From positions 62,001 through 126,000 of the forward strand of contig CAXBCP010000012.1 in NCBI GenBank assembly GCA_963974055.1: a stretch of DNA of 64,000 nucleotides, given 5' to 3'. The notes under the pieces were generated by a model. The model saw only the letters and a list, made by a program, of their open reading frames with translations. It was not told where the DNA came from and did not search any database. Numbering within the stretch: position 1 is the stretch's first letter; each line of letters opens with the position of its first letter. The stretch comes from CAXBCP01 sp963974055 (GTDB lineage Bacteria; Pseudomonadota; Alphaproteobacteria; MPNO01; UBA830). Positions 7,605 to 16,815 of this stretch are shown in pieces. Both the position numbers and the translations under genes were made by a program.

Positions 7605-8489
7605 GTGAAGCACCGCGCAGAGTCTTTCGCGAAGGTTGCAGTGCCCGTAAGGGCGCTGTTGAACCGCTTTGCGCTGTTGTTTCTCATCGTCGCTGCGTTT
7701 GCCATCATGCTGCTCGGAAAAGCCGACACGCTCATGATGGAGCGGGCCCGGTCGAGCGTTGTCGATGTCGTTGCACCCGTGATGGACGCTCTGTCGCGCC
7801 CGATCGCCACCGTCTCCGAAGGCGCGGACCGGGTAAACCGGTTCTTCAGCGTATATGAAGAAAACGCCCAGCTGCGCGAACAGAATGCGCGGCTTCTGGA
7901 ATGGCAGAGCGCCGCGCTGGCCCTGGCGGCGGAAAATTCGACATTCCGCAAGATGCTCAGATTCGTGCCGGAACGGGGGGCGTCGTTTGCCGCAGCCCGC
8001 GTCATCGGCGATTCCGGCGGCGTATTTGTCCGGTCCGTGCTGATCAATGCCGGGACTGCCGAAGGGATCGAAAAAGGCGATGCGGTCGTGAACGGGGACG
8101 GGCTGATCGGACGCGTTGCGGAAGCGGGGCGCCGGTCGGGTCGCGTGCTGCTGGTTTCGGATCTGAACTCGCGCATTCCCGTCGTCACGGAGAAAAACCG
8201 CGTGCGCGCCATTCTCGCAGGCGATAACAGCCCGTCACCCAAGCTGTCGTTCCTGCCGCCGAATGCGCGTTTCGAAGTGGGTGACCGGATCGTGACATCC
8301 GGACATGGCGGGGTATTCCCCGCCGGATTGCCGGTGGGACAGATTTCGAGCGTTGCGGACGGAGTCATCCGGGTGCAGCCGTTCGCCGATTTCTATCGGC
8401 TGGAATATGTGCGGATTATCACGGAGTTTCCTGGCGAAGTAGCGGGGCAAATTGTACCGTCTTCCGCCAGCCCATCCCGGCAAAGATGA
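7605..8489 (+). CDS. mreC: rod-shape-determining protein MreC
   Basis: Bitopic inner-membrane protein that links MreB to periplasmic wall synthases and activates PBP2-RodA. The 294 residues start at GTG 7605 after GAGGAATTG. One membrane helix lies near residues 22-40 (FALLFLIVAAFAIMLLG). A coiled coil follows (VYEENAQLREQNARLLEWQ and on, about residues 83-120), then the beta-barrel core with GLIGRVAEAG and VVTEKNRVRAILAG. The last codons overlap mreD by 4 bases, which implies coupled translation. Confidence 0.94.
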   Translation: MKHRAESFAKVAVPVRALLNRFALLFLIVAAFAIMLLGKADTLMMERARSSVVDVVAPVMDALSRPIATVSEGADRVNRFFSVYEENAQLREQNARLLEWQSAALALAAENSTFRKMLRFVPERGASFAAARVIGDSGGVFVRSVLINAGTAEGIEKGDAVVNGDGLIGRVAEAGRRSGRVLLVSDLNSRIPVVTEKNRVRAILAGDNSPSPKLSFLPPNARFEVGDRIVTSGHGGVFPAGLPVGQISSVADGVIRVQPFADFYRLEYVRIITEFPGEVAGQIVPSSASPSRQR

Positions 8490-9007
8490 TCACGGCAGCC
8501 GTTCAGCGCCTGGACCGGTCCGCTAGGCAGCTGGCGCCCTTTTTTTCGAGCGTTTTCTTGGTCATGCTTTCGGCCCTGCCGGTCTATATCCCCGGCTACG
8601 GCCAGGTCGCCGTCGATGTCGGCCTGATGACGGTCTTTTACTGGGCGATTTACCGTCCCGATCTTTTCCCCGCGATCGCCGCATTCGTGCTCGGGCTGTG
8701 GCAGGATATTCTGGTCGGGTCTCCCATCGGTCTTCATGCGCTGATCCTGTTGCTGGCGAACTGGGCAATCGTTTCGCAACGGACGTTCTTCCAGGGCAAG
8801 TCGTTTGCCGTTATCTGGTGGTGTTTTTCGCTCGTGGCGCTGGCGGCGAGCCTGGTTTCATGGGTTATCGTCTGCGGCCTGAATACGACGATCGTAAGCC
8901 CGGTTCCGGTCCTGTTCCAGGCGGCGCTGACCGTCGGGGTGTTCCCCTTTATGGCGTGGTTCCTGGCCCGGGCGCAGCACGCGATCGTCCGGCCGCTCGA
9001 TGAATAA
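8486..9007 (+). CDS. mreD: rod-shape-determining protein MreD
   Basis: Small polytopic inner-membrane partner of MreC in the Rod complex. The 173 residues are strongly hydrophobic, with about five membrane segments. The family mark is the region around GLWQDILVGSPIGLHALILL (about residues 70-89). The ATG overlaps the mreC stop as ATGA, and the 3' end overlaps the mrdA start by 8 bases, so mreC, mreD and mrdA are translationally coupled. Confidence 0.9.
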   Translation: MITAAVQRLDRSARQLAPFFSSVFLVMLSALPVYIPGYGQVAVDVGLMTVFYWAIYRPDLFPAIAAFVLGLWQDILVGSPIGLHALILLLANWAIVSQRTFFQGKSFAVIWWCFSLVALAASLVSWVIVCGLNTTIVSPVPVLFQAALTVGVFPFMAWFLARAQHAIVRPLDE

Positions 9008-10880
9008 GGACCCGGGCCGCTACAAATCGTTTTCCCGCCGGGTCGCCGTCCTCGGCGGCGGGAAGGTGATCCTGCTCAGCGTCCTGGCCGGGCGGATGTA
9101 TCAGTTGCAGGTCATCGAATCCGACAAGTACAAGACCCTCGCCGACGAGAACCGGATCAATCTCCGTCTTTTGCCGCCGCCGCGTGGCCGCATTGTCGAC
9201 CGATACGGCCGGCCGCTGGCTATCAACAAGGAAAACTACCGCGTGACGCTGGTGGCGGAGCAGGTGCGCGATATCGACACGATGCTCGATACGTTGTCCG
9301 GGATCATCTCGCTTGAAGACTACGAGCGCCAGCGCATCCTGCGCGAAGTCCGGCGGCGGCGCGGTTTCGTGCCGGTAACTGTCCGGGAAAACCTGAACTG
9401 GCGCGACGTATCGCGGATCGAGGTCAACGCGCCGGATCTGCCCGGCCTGTCCATCGAAGTCGGCCAGAGCCGCCGGTATCCGTTTGCAGAGGATTTCGCC
9501 CATGTGCTCGGATATGTTGCGGCGGTGTCCGAAAAGGAAGTAACCGGGGATCCGCTGCTGGAACTGCCGGGCTTCAAGATCGGCAAGAACGGCGTCGAAC
9601 GGATTTTCGACCTCAATCTCCGCGGGAAGGCCGGCAACAGCCAGGTCGAGGTGAATGCGGTCGGCCGCGTGATCCGGGAATTGTCGCGCCAGGAAGGACA
9701 GCCCGGGGATGACATCCGTCTGACCATCGACCGCGACCTCCAGAAAATGGCGGCGGACCGGTTGCGCGAAGAGAAAAGCGCCGCGGCCGTGGTCATGGAT
9801 ATCCGCAACGGCGACATCCTGGCGCTGTCCTCGGTGCCCGGTTACGATCCCAACGAATTCGTTACCGGCCTGTCGACCAGGACGTGGCGGCGGCTCGTCA
9901 CCGATCCGCAAACGCCGCTTATCAACAAGGCGATATCGGGACAATACGCGCCGGGTTCGACCTTCAAAATGGTCGTCGCTCTGGCTGCGCTCGAAGCCAA
10001 GATTGTCGGTCCCGATCACCGCGTGTTCTGCCGCGGTTTTACCCAGCTCGGCAATTCCAGATTCCATTGCTGGAAGAAACACGGGCATGGCTGGCAGGAT
10101 ATGACGGATGCGCATAAAAATTCCTGCGACGTGTATTTCTACGATATCGCCAAGCGCATCGGCATCGACCGGATCGCGCAGATGGCGAACAAACTGGGCT
10201 TCGGCACCAAGACGGGTGTCGAACTGCCGTCGGAGAAGGGCGGGGTAATCCCTACCCGCGCCTGGAAGAAGGCGCTGATCGGCACGGCATGGCAGCAGGG
10301 CGAAACCCTGATTTCGGGAATCGGGCAGGGGTTTATCCTTGCGACCCCGCTGCAACTCGCCGTGATGACCGCGCGGCTCGCCAACGGAGTGGAGGCCGTC
10401 GTGCCGAGACTGGTGCGGCCTGCCGGCGATGCGGATAAACGGGGCGCAAAAACCGGTTTCGAGCCGCTCGGTATTTCAAAAAGATCTCTGGATATCGTCC
10501 GCGAAGGCATGAACCGGGTGACCAACGAACTGCGCGGCACTGCCTATCGCGCCCGGATCACCGAAGAAGGCATGGAGATGTCCGGCAAAACAGGCACCGC
10601 CCAGGTGCGCCGGATCAGCAAGGCGGAACGCGACAGCCGCGTCCTGAAGAACCATGAGCGACCGTGGCGGGAACGCGACCATGCCCTTTTCGTCGGATAC
10701 GCCCCGTCGGACAACCCGCGTTACGCGGTATCGGTCGTGGTCGAACATGGCGGCGGCGGATCGAAAGTCGCCGCTCCCATCGCCCGGGACCTGCTGCTGG
10801 CCACCCAGAAACGCGATCCGGCCAACCGCGAGGAAGCCCCCCATACCGAGGCGGCATCCGTCAACAGCGAGGAAATCTGA
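9000..10880 (+). CDS. mrdA: penicillin-binding protein 2 (peptidoglycan transpeptidase of elongation)
   Basis: Class B penicillin-binding protein that cross-links peptidoglycan in the lateral wall together with RodA. The 626 residues show an N-terminal membrane anchor (about residues 14-32), the dimerisation region with PPPRGRIVDRYGRPLA (60-75), and the transpeptidase domain. Active-site motifs are S320-TF-K323 (SxxK), S375-C-D377 at the SxN/SxD position, and K530-TG. It overlaps mreD by 8 bases and is followed by rodA. Confidence 0.96.
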   Translation: MNKDPGRYKSFSRRVAVLGGGKVILLSVLAGRMYQLQVIESDKYKTLADENRINLRLLPPPRGRIVDRYGRPLAINKENYRVTLVAEQVRDIDTMLDTLSGIISLEDYERQRILREVRRRRGFVPVTVRENLNWRDVSRIEVNAPDLPGLSIEVGQSRRYPFAEDFAHVLGYVAAVSEKEVTGDPLLELPGFKIGKNGVERIFDLNLRGKAGNSQVEVNAVGRVIRELSRQEGQPGDDIRLTIDRDLQKMAADRLREEKSAAAVVMDIRNGDILALSSVPGYDPNEFVTGLSTRTWRRLVTDPQTPLINKAISGQYAPGSTFKMVVALAALEAKIVGPDHRVFCRGFTQLGNSRFHCWKKHGHGWQDMTDAHKNSCDVYFYDIAKRIGIDRIAQMANKLGFGTKTGVELPSEKGGVIPTRAWKKALIGTAWQQGETLISGIGQGFILATPLQLAVMTARLANGVEAVVPRLVRPAGDADKRGAKTGFEPLGISKRSLDIVREGMNRVTNELRGTAYRARITEEGMEMSGKTGTAQVRRISKAERDSRVLKNHERPWRERDHALFVGYAPSDNPRYAVSVVVEHGGGGSKVAAPIARDLLLATQKRDPANREEAPHTEAASVNSEEI

Positions 10881-10882
10881 CC

Positions 10883-12031
10883 GTGTCGATGCGCGGGTTC
10901 GCCCCCAAACAGCGTCTCAGCCTCGGCCGCAAGGCGCTCCAGATAAACTGGGGTCTTGTCCTGCTGGTGACGGCGACGGCGGCAATCGGCGTCGCGATGC
11001 TGTATTCCGCGGCGAACGGGTCGTGGAATCCGTGGGCGACCCGCCAGATCGCCCGTTACGGCATCGGCCTCGTCATCCTGATCACCATCGCGCTGATCGA
11101 TATCCGGTTCTGGTGGCGCCACGCCTATCTGATATACGGCGTTTTGCTGATCATGCTGGTGGCGGTGGAAGTCTTCGGTTCGATCGGTATGGGCGCCCAG
11201 CGCTGGATCAATCTCGGCGTCATCAAGCTGCAGCCGTCGGAACTGATGAAGGTCGGGATTGCGCTGGCGCTTGCCCGGTATTTTCACGGCGTGTCCGCCG
11301 AAGACGTCAGGCGGATTCCCTATTTGATCGCGCCGATCCTGATGATTGGCGCGCCGTCGGCGCTGGTCCTCAAACAGCCCGATCTCGGGACGGCACTGTT
11401 CCTGATCATGACCGGCGGCGCGGTTTTCTTCGTCGCCGGCGTGCGGCTCTGGAAATTCGGCGTCGTGGCGGCCGCTGCCGCTGCGGCCGTTCCCATCGTG
11501 TGGAGCACGCTGCGCCCGTATCAGCAAAAGCGCGTTCTGACCTTCATGGACCCGGAAAGCGACCCGCTCGGCGCCGGGTATCATATCCTGCAGTCCAAGA
11601 TCGCCCTTGGCTCCGGCGGGTTGTTCGGCAAGGGGTACATCCAGGGTTCGCAGAGCCATCTGAACTTTCTGCCCGAAAAACAGACCGATTTCATTTTCAC
11701 CATGCTGGCCGAGGAATTCGGCATGGTCGGCGGTCTGGTGCTGCTCGGGCTCTACATGCTGATCATGATTTACGGATTCGCGATCAGTCTGCGCTCGCGC
11801 ACCCATTTCGGGCGTCTGCTGGCCATGGGGATCACCAGCATGCTGTTCCTCTACGTGTTCATCAATATCGCGATGGTGATGGGGCTTATCCCTGTCGTCG
11901 GCGTGCCGCTGCCGCTGATTTCCTACGGCGGCACCGCCATGCTGACACTGATGGTCGGCATCGGTTTCCTGATCTGCGTCTATATTCACCGGGATGTGAC
12001 GATCTCGCGCCACGGGGCCGGCGAAACCTGA
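10883..12031 (+). CDS. rodA: peptidoglycan polymerase RodA (SEDS family)
   Basis: Polytopic glycosyltransferase that polymerises lipid II during elongation, in complex with PBP2. I take GTG 10883, 9 bases after AGCGAGGA; ATG 10889 is the alternative. This gives 382 residues, normal for RodA. Family marks are GAQRWINLG, the LKQPDLGTALF segment, DPLGAGYHILQSKIALGSGG, FLPEKQTDFIFTMLAEEFG and the C-terminal LPLISYGGTAMLTL. The longer upstream extension in this frame lies inside mrdA and is not family-like. It ends the shape cluster. Confidence 0.95.
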   Translation: MSMRGFAPKQRLSLGRKALQINWGLVLLVTATAAIGVAMLYSAANGSWNPWATRQIARYGIGLVILITIALIDIRFWWRHAYLIYGVLLIMLVAVEVFGSIGMGAQRWINLGVIKLQPSELMKVGIALALARYFHGVSAEDVRRIPYLIAPILMIGAPSALVLKQPDLGTALFLIMTGGAVFFVAGVRLWKFGVVAAAAAAAVPIVWSTLRPYQQKRVLTFMDPESDPLGAGYHILQSKIALGSGGLFGKGYIQGSQSHLNFLPEKQTDFIFTMLAEEFGMVGGLVLLGLYMLIMIYGFAISLRSRTHFGRLLAMGITSMLFLYVFINIAMVMGLIPVVGVPLPLISYGGTAMLTLMVGIGFLICVYIHRDVTISRHGAGET

Positions 12032-12065
12032 CCGGAAAGGCGGAGCCAATACCGGCGCTGGCCTA

Positions 12066-12094
12066 TCGACAAGCCCCAAACGCTCTGGTATCAG
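12066..12094 (+). promoter_or_regulatory. candidate promoter of tRNA-Lys
   Basis: TCGACA (12066-12071) and TATCAG (12089-12094) are 17 bases apart. Transcription would begin near 12101, about 7 bases before the mature tRNA. The positions fit well though both hexamers are imperfect. Confidence 0.45.
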
Positions 12095-12107
12095 TCTCGC
12101 CGCTTGC

Positions 12108-12183
<76 letters not shown>

Positions 12184-12191
12184 AACATTTC

Positions 12192-12226
12192 AAAGGCTTG
12201 GCGAGAGATCGCTGAGCCTTTGTTTT
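12192..12226 (+). terminator. intrinsic terminator of tRNA-Lys
   Basis: AAAGGCT (12192-12198) pairs with AGCCTTT (12215-12221), with an inner GGCGA/TCGCT stem around GAGA, followed by TGTTTT. It begins 9 bases after the tRNA CCA end. Confidence 0.85.
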
Positions 12227-12408
12227 GCCCGGGCTGTTGCCATTTTCCTGATGCGTGCTTTCAGCGCCGAGGTTTTCGGGGTTCCCTACGGTCGGGTGTT
12301 TCCGTTCATGTGTCGTTCAGGTTGCATTGCTATGCTGCGGTCTCTCAATGGGTATGGCTCTGCGTATCGGGGGCATCGCGTCCTTCCATGTGCGGAAAAG
12401 GGGTGGCT

Positions 12409-14061
12409 ATGGGAATACCGGTTTCTATTCGAATTCTGGCTGTGGTCTTTGCTTTCGTCGTGTCTTTCGCGGCGGGCGGAAACGAGGCCCAGGCATTCTG
12501 TGTCTATAACAAGGCGCAGTCGCCGGTTTCGGTGCTGCAACTGCCGATCAGCGAAAGCAGCTACAAGGCGGTGGTCAAACCCGGCGGCAGCGATTGCTGT
12601 AACTGGCGCGAATGCGGCGGCAAGCGCTACGACCAGTCCCTGTTCGTCGTCTATACCGGCAACCACCGGGACGGTCTGGATTCCATCACCCGGGAACGGG
12701 TCTGGGAAAAGGTCGAGATGGGCGTCGATGTGGTGACCACCGTGTTGCCCGGCGGCCAGGCGTTCAAGGTAGTCAGCACCGGGGTGAAGGTGGCGAAAAT
12801 CGCCCTGAAGGCGAAGAAATTCGCAACCCAGCTCAAAAAACTGGAGAAGGTGCACCGGAAGCTCAACAAGGCGAAAAAATACAAGAGCGCCAGCCGGAAC
12901 ATCCAGAAGGCACAGAAGAAGATCAACCAGGTTCTCGCCGATATCGGCGACAAGATCGATCCGGCCAACCTGCGTTGCGATGCGGTATCGGCCTATAACG
13001 GCGGCGTTCTCAACATCGGCAGGGCGGCGGATAGCTGCAATTCATGCTGGTTCGGTCCGTGCCGCAGCCATGGCGTCAATTACGATGGAACGGTCGGCCC
13101 GCAGCCGTCGGACCTGCGGGGCAGAACCAATATCGCGAAGCTGAGCGACGGCAGGATGAGCTGGGACTGGGCCGGACCCGGATACGGAATCCCGGACGAC
13201 GCGGTTGCCGCCGGGTGGGAAGGGCGCGTGAAACGCAATGTCTGCATGGCCGAGCATTTCAACGGCGATACCGTGCTCGGCATTCATCCCGGCAAGGTCG
13301 TCGCAGGCAAGTGCAATTACGGCTATGGCGGGCGCGAATTCGCCGCCCGGGATTTCTGGGTGCTGAAAGGATACCATCCGCTGGTCCACTGGAAACGGAC
13401 GACCGGCTATGCCGGCAAGGACAACGTGGTCGGCGGATACGAGCGCGGACGGCTGCTGCATGTCTGCCGGGGCTACCGGAACGGCAGCACCCATCCCGGA
13501 AAGCTGATCGGCAACCGCTGCAATTACGGCTACGGCCACAAGGAAATTTCTACCGGCACCTATGACGTATTCGTACGGCGATACGCGAAGGTCGGCACGC
13601 CTGTCGTGGTCAAGAAACGCCTGGGCAGCCGGATCAAGATCGTCAACGCCAGCGGCAGGTGCCTGCAGGCGCCGGGCGGCAAGCCCGCGCCGGGAACCGA
13701 AGTGGTGACCTGGATGAAGACAAGGGGCGGGTGTCTGAACAGTCTCAACCATTTCTGGGTCAATAACTGGAAACGCGACGCCGGAGCGCCCCAGCCTATC
13801 AAATGGGCGGCCGGAAGCGGGCTCTGCGTCGGCGCCCCGGCGGGCGGGACGGGTGACGTTGCCCTGCAAACCTGCTCCGGCGACCGCGCGCAAAAATGGA
13901 CGTGGGATTCCGACGGTCGTTTTGTCTCTGCTGCGGGGCGATGTCTCACCGAGACCGCAGCGTTGTCGGGCAGGGGATACTCCGCCGGTCAGAAACTCGC
14001 GCTCAAGCCCTGTTCGGGGGCGAAAAACCAGCGCTGGGAGTTCCTGCCCGACCGCGACTGA
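12409..14061 (+). CDS. secreted DM9-repeat and ricin-B lectin protein
   Basis: Probable exported carbohydrate-binding protein of unknown role. I choose ATG 12409 (after GGAAAAGGGGTGG) because it opens a signal peptide, residues 1-29, with a cut after AQA; the 63 codons upstream are not protein-like. Order of the 550 residues: a Cys-rich segment (30-75), a Lys-rich coiled coil (about 130-178), two DM9-like repeats (about 278-320 and 345-389) each holding HPGK, then CNYGYG and a Glu, and a C-terminal ricin-type beta-trefoil (about 405-546) with QKW and QRW motifs near 495 and 541. The gene is single, after a tRNA. DM9 is best known from animals and some bacteria. Ligand unknown. Confidence 0.8.
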   Translation: MGIPVSIRILAVVFAFVVSFAAGGNEAQAFCVYNKAQSPVSVLQLPISESSYKAVVKPGGSDCCNWRECGGKRYDQSLFVVYTGNHRDGLDSITRERVWEKVEMGVDVVTTVLPGGQAFKVVSTGVKVAKIALKAKKFATQLKKLEKVHRKLNKAKKYKSASRNIQKAQKKINQVLADIGDKIDPANLRCDAVSAYNGGVLNIGRAADSCNSCWFGPCRSHGVNYDGTVGPQPSDLRGRTNIAKLSDGRMSWDWAGPGYGIPDDAVAAGWEGRVKRNVCMAEHFNGDTVLGIHPGKVVAGKCNYGYGGREFAARDFWVLKGYHPLVHWKRTTGYAGKDNVVGGYERGRLLHVCRGYRNGSTHPGKLIGNRCNYGYGHKEISTGTYDVFVRRYAKVGTPVVVKKRLGSRIKIVNASGRCLQAPGGKPAPGTEVVTWMKTRGGCLNSLNHFWVNNWKRDAGAPQPIKWAAGSGLCVGAPAGGTGDVALQTCSGDRAQKWTWDSDGRFVSAAGRCLTETAALSGRGYSAGQKLALKPCSGAKNQRWEFLPDRD

Positions 14062-14104
14062 TTCTCCGGAGACAGTTCAGGAACTTCCGCGGATCGTCAT
14101 CCGG

Positions 14105-15322
14105 TCAGCCGAGCGATTGCGGGTGTTTCCGGATAATCCAGCGCACGAAGATCGGGCTGAAAATACAGGTAACGATCGAGATCAGGGCGAGAGCGGAATA
14201 TACCGCCGCCGGCATGGCCCATTCGCCCATGTCGTGCCCCTGCTGCGCGATGACCATCGCGATTTCCGCCCGCGGCACCATGCTGACGCCGATCAGCAGG
14301 GCGCCGGCCGAGCCGGTCGTCATCAGAGCCGGTCCGCCGGCGCCGACCACCTTTCCCAGTATGGCGACGACCAGCAGCGCCCCGCCAAGTCCGAAAGCGG
14401 ACATCAGCGAGCCGGGGTCGACCCGAAGGCCGATCGCGATGAAAAAGAACGGCGCAAAAAGCGCATGAAACGGCAGGAAGGAGGATTCCAGCTTGACCGC
14501 CTCCGGGTCCCGGCTGAACACGATGCCGGCAAAGAATCCGCCGATCGCCATCGAAAATCCGAACAGGGATGCCAGCGCCGATATGACGAGCCCGGTTCCG
14601 ATGATGAAGAGGATCGAATCGGGCGGACGGGTTTTCTTCAGGAGGCTGGATATCCATCGCTGTCCATAGCGTGCGATCAGAACGAAAAGTCCCACAAAAC
14701 CGGCGGCCTTGAGCGTGATTATGCCCAGGGCCGCGGTGACGGCGGCCAGGGTGGCGTCGTTGTCGCCGGCGCGGAGCGCGGGCGCGACCGCGATCAGAAG
14801 GGCCATCAGGGCGACGCCCGACAGGTCGTCCAGTTCCGCCACGTCGACAAATGTCTCGCCGTTGCGGGAATCGAGGGCATTCGCTTCGCGCCAGACTTCC
14901 GCCGACACGGCCACGCTTGTCGCGGTCAGGGCAACGGCGATGAACAGGGACGGGATCAGCGCTATATCGAGAAGGTAGAAAGACACCAGATAGGCCGGGA
15001 TACCGCTGAGAACGACATTCCCGATCCATATCGGCATCGCCTGCGGCAGCTTGCGCATCAGCCCGTGCAGATTGCTTTCCAGGCCGACCCGGAACAGCAA
15101 TGCGAAGACGCCGATGCTCGCCAGAAATTCGATGACCACGGTTCCGTTCGGCGACAGGAACGCCCAGCGGTCGTCCGCGAGCTTCAGGCAGAACCCGAGA
15201 ACAAGAAAGCCGACCATCGACGGCAGGCCGAATTTTACGAGCCATGACCGGACCATGATGGCGCTCACGATCACGGCGCCGGCTATAAGGTCGAACAGGA
15301 TAATATCGTTGGCATCGTTCAT
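14105..15322 (-). CDS. cation/proton antiporter of the CPA2 (KefB/NapA) type
   Basis: Inner-membrane exchanger that probably swaps Na+ or K+ for protons. The 405 residues hold about 12 hydrophobic segments. The family core is visible: GFLVLGFCLK, FALLFRVGLESNL, LTATSVAVSAEVW, the acidic pair in VDVAELDDLSGVALMALLI, and FFFIAIGLRVDPGSL. There is no C-terminal TrkA-N or TrkA-C domain, which argues against a full Kef channel. It is the last gene of a leftward group after a small hypothetical gene and a DapA-like gene, and converges on the lectin gene. Confidence 0.85.
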   Translation of the reverse strand: MNDANDIILFDLIAGAVIVSAIMVRSWLVKFGLPSMVGFLVLGFCLKLADDRWAFLSPNGTVVIEFLASIGVFALLFRVGLESNLHGLMRKLPQAMPIWIGNVVLSGIPAYLVSFYLLDIALIPSLFIAVALTATSVAVSAEVWREANALDSRNGETFVDVAELDDLSGVALMALLIAVAPALRAGDNDATLAAVTAALGIITLKAAGFVGLFVLIARYGQRWISSLLKKTRPPDSILFIIGTGLVISALASLFGFSMAIGGFFAGIVFSRDPEAVKLESSFLPFHALFAPFFFIAIGLRVDPGSLMSAFGLGGALLVVAILGKVVGAGGPALMTTGSAGALLIGVSMVPRAEIAMVIAQQGHDMGEWAMPAAVYSALALISIVTCIFSPIFVRWIIRKHPQSLG

Positions 15323-15388
15323 GGCGGGGCTTCCGGGTTGCCGGCGACCGGGGACCGACCGGACCGGCGCCGAATTCCAGAAAAAGTG

Positions 15389-15733
15389 TTAGTGATCGCT
15401 GCGGTGCAGGATACTCCCGGCAAGGCCGGTCTCGTAGGCCTGGCCGTCCGCCGACAGCGCGACCGCCATCGGAAACATGGAGCGGACAAGGCCTTTGCGT
15501 TCCAGGGCCTTCCATACGCTTTCGTTCTGCAGGCCGGATGCATCCTTGCTCATCACCACGGCGTCGCCGCAGTGGAAATGGTTGCCGTGCGGGCGCGGCA
15601 GATTGCTGATCAGGACTTCGCCGGATTTGTCGTCCCGGGTGGCGCTTTCCGGAAATCTGGAAAGATGCTGCAGAATCGTCAGCGTCTTGAGCTGAAGGGC
15701 GTTCAGCTTCAGCGGGTTTTTCTTCGGGGGCAT
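15389..15733 (-). CDS. hypothetical protein, 114 residues
   Basis: I do not recognise a family. The start at 15733 (MPPKKNPLKLNALQLKTL) is preferred because the 21 codons upstream overlap the neighbouring gene. The protein is soluble. LNALQLKTLTILQHLSRFP could form a helix-turn-helix-like start, and VWKALERKGLVRSMFPM could be a recognition or wing segment, so a small winged-helix protein is possible. It lies 7 bases after the DapA-like gene and 66 before the antiporter, in the same direction. Confidence 0.6.
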   Translation of the reverse strand: MPPKKNPLKLNALQLKTLTILQHLSRFPESATRDDKSGEVLISNLPRPHGNHFHCGDAVVMSKDASGLQNESVWKALERKGLVRSMFPMAVALSADGQAYETGLAGSILHRSDH

Positions 15734-15740
15734 GATCGGC

Positions 15741-16709
15741 TCAGGCGGCTGTGTTGACGGGGGCGTAGAATGCCGTGTCCGCGCCCTGGGACGCAAGCGC
15801 CCGGTCGAGGCGTGCGAGCAGGGCGGTCAGTTCGTCTTGGTCGTGCCCGTCCAGGGCCGGGCCCGGCGCGCGGGTGACGGCGGTTGCGATCACGCCGCGC
15901 CGGCGCAGGGTTTCCTTGCGGATGGCAAGGCCGATGCCGATCTGCTGTTCGTAGCGGATCAGCGGCAGGTAGGCATCGAAAAGATCTTCGGCGCCGTCGG
16001 TATCGCCGGCGAAGTGTTTTTCACAGACCTGCACCAGCATTTCCGGGAACGCAAAGCCGGTCATGGCGCCGTCTGCGCCGCGCGCCAGTTCCTGCGGCAG
16101 GAACACGCCGCCATTGCCGACGAGAACGCTGATCCGGCGGTGGGCGCCGGCCGCTTCGGCGGTGCGGAACTGGGTGATCTTGCGCAGGCCCGGCCAGTCC
16201 TCGTGTTTCAGCACCTTCAGCGCCGACAGGTCGGCGAACAGTTTCGTCAGCAGCGGGGTCGAGAACCACACGCCGGTGCTCGGCGGATAGTCCTGCAACA
16301 CGATCGGCACCCCGTTGAGCACGCGGCACACGGCATGAAAATAGTTCTCGATCTTCTCGTCCGTGTTCAGCCCGCCCGCGGGTGCGACCATGACGCCCGC
16401 CGCGCCGAGATCCATCACCTGTTTTGTAAGCGCCGACATCGGATCGAACGCCGGCGAGGAGACGCCGACGACAACCGGCACCTTGCCGCCGACCGCCGCC
16501 AGTACCCGCTTCGTGAACGCGACGGATTCTTCCGGCGCCAGTTTGGGGGCTTCGCCCATCACGCCGAGGATGGTGAGGCCGGCGACGCCGCAATCGAGGT
16601 AGAACTCTATCATGCGGTCGGTACTTTCGAGGTCGAGCGCGCCGTCCTCCGTGAACGGTGTGGCCGCGATCGCATATACGCCTTTGGCGGTCTCGTCGAG
16701 CGTCTGCAT
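15741..16709 (-). CDS. dihydrodipicolinate synthase family (DapA-like) aldolase/lyase
   Basis: Class I aldolase TIM barrel that forms a Schiff base with a 2-oxo acid. The start at 16709 (MQTLDETAKGVYAI) follows AGGAG by 11 bases; an ATG 21 bases upstream precedes that site. The 322 residues show FTEDGALDLESTDRMIEFYL, GVMGEAPKL where DapA has GTTGE, the catalytic Tyr in QDYPPSTG, and the Schiff-base Lys in LKVLKHED. The departures from true DapA, and the divergent hydantoinase gene, suggest a catabolic lyase or aldolase rather than lysine synthesis. Confidence 0.8.
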   Translation of the reverse strand: MQTLDETAKGVYAIAATPFTEDGALDLESTDRMIEFYLDCGVAGLTILGVMGEAPKLAPEESVAFTKRVLAAVGGKVPVVVGVSSPAFDPMSALTKQVMDLGAAGVMVAPAGGLNTDEKIENYFHAVCRVLNGVPIVLQDYPPSTGVWFSTPLLTKLFADLSALKVLKHEDWPGLRKITQFRTAEAAGAHRRISVLVGNGGVFLPQELARGADGAMTGFAFPEMLVQVCEKHFAGDTDGAEDLFDAYLPLIRYEQQIGIGLAIRKETLRRRGVIATAVTRAPGPALDGHDQDELTALLARLDRALASQGADTAFYAPVNTAA

Positions 16710-16724
16710 GGTCGGTCGGTCTCC

Positions 16725-16746
16725 TGGCAATCCGGTGGCAATCCGG
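16725..16746. repeat. tandem 11-base repeat between divergent genes
   Basis: TGGCAATCCGG occurs twice in direct tandem (16725-16735 and 16736-16746) in the 106-base gap between the divergent DapA-like and hydantoinase genes. It could be a direct-repeat operator or a simple duplication. Confidence 0.4.
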
Positions 16747-16815
16747 CGGTTATCTGGTCATGGCAGGCTACACCCCGTATGCTCGGTTCGGCAAACTGGA
16801 ACGGGAATTTTCGGC

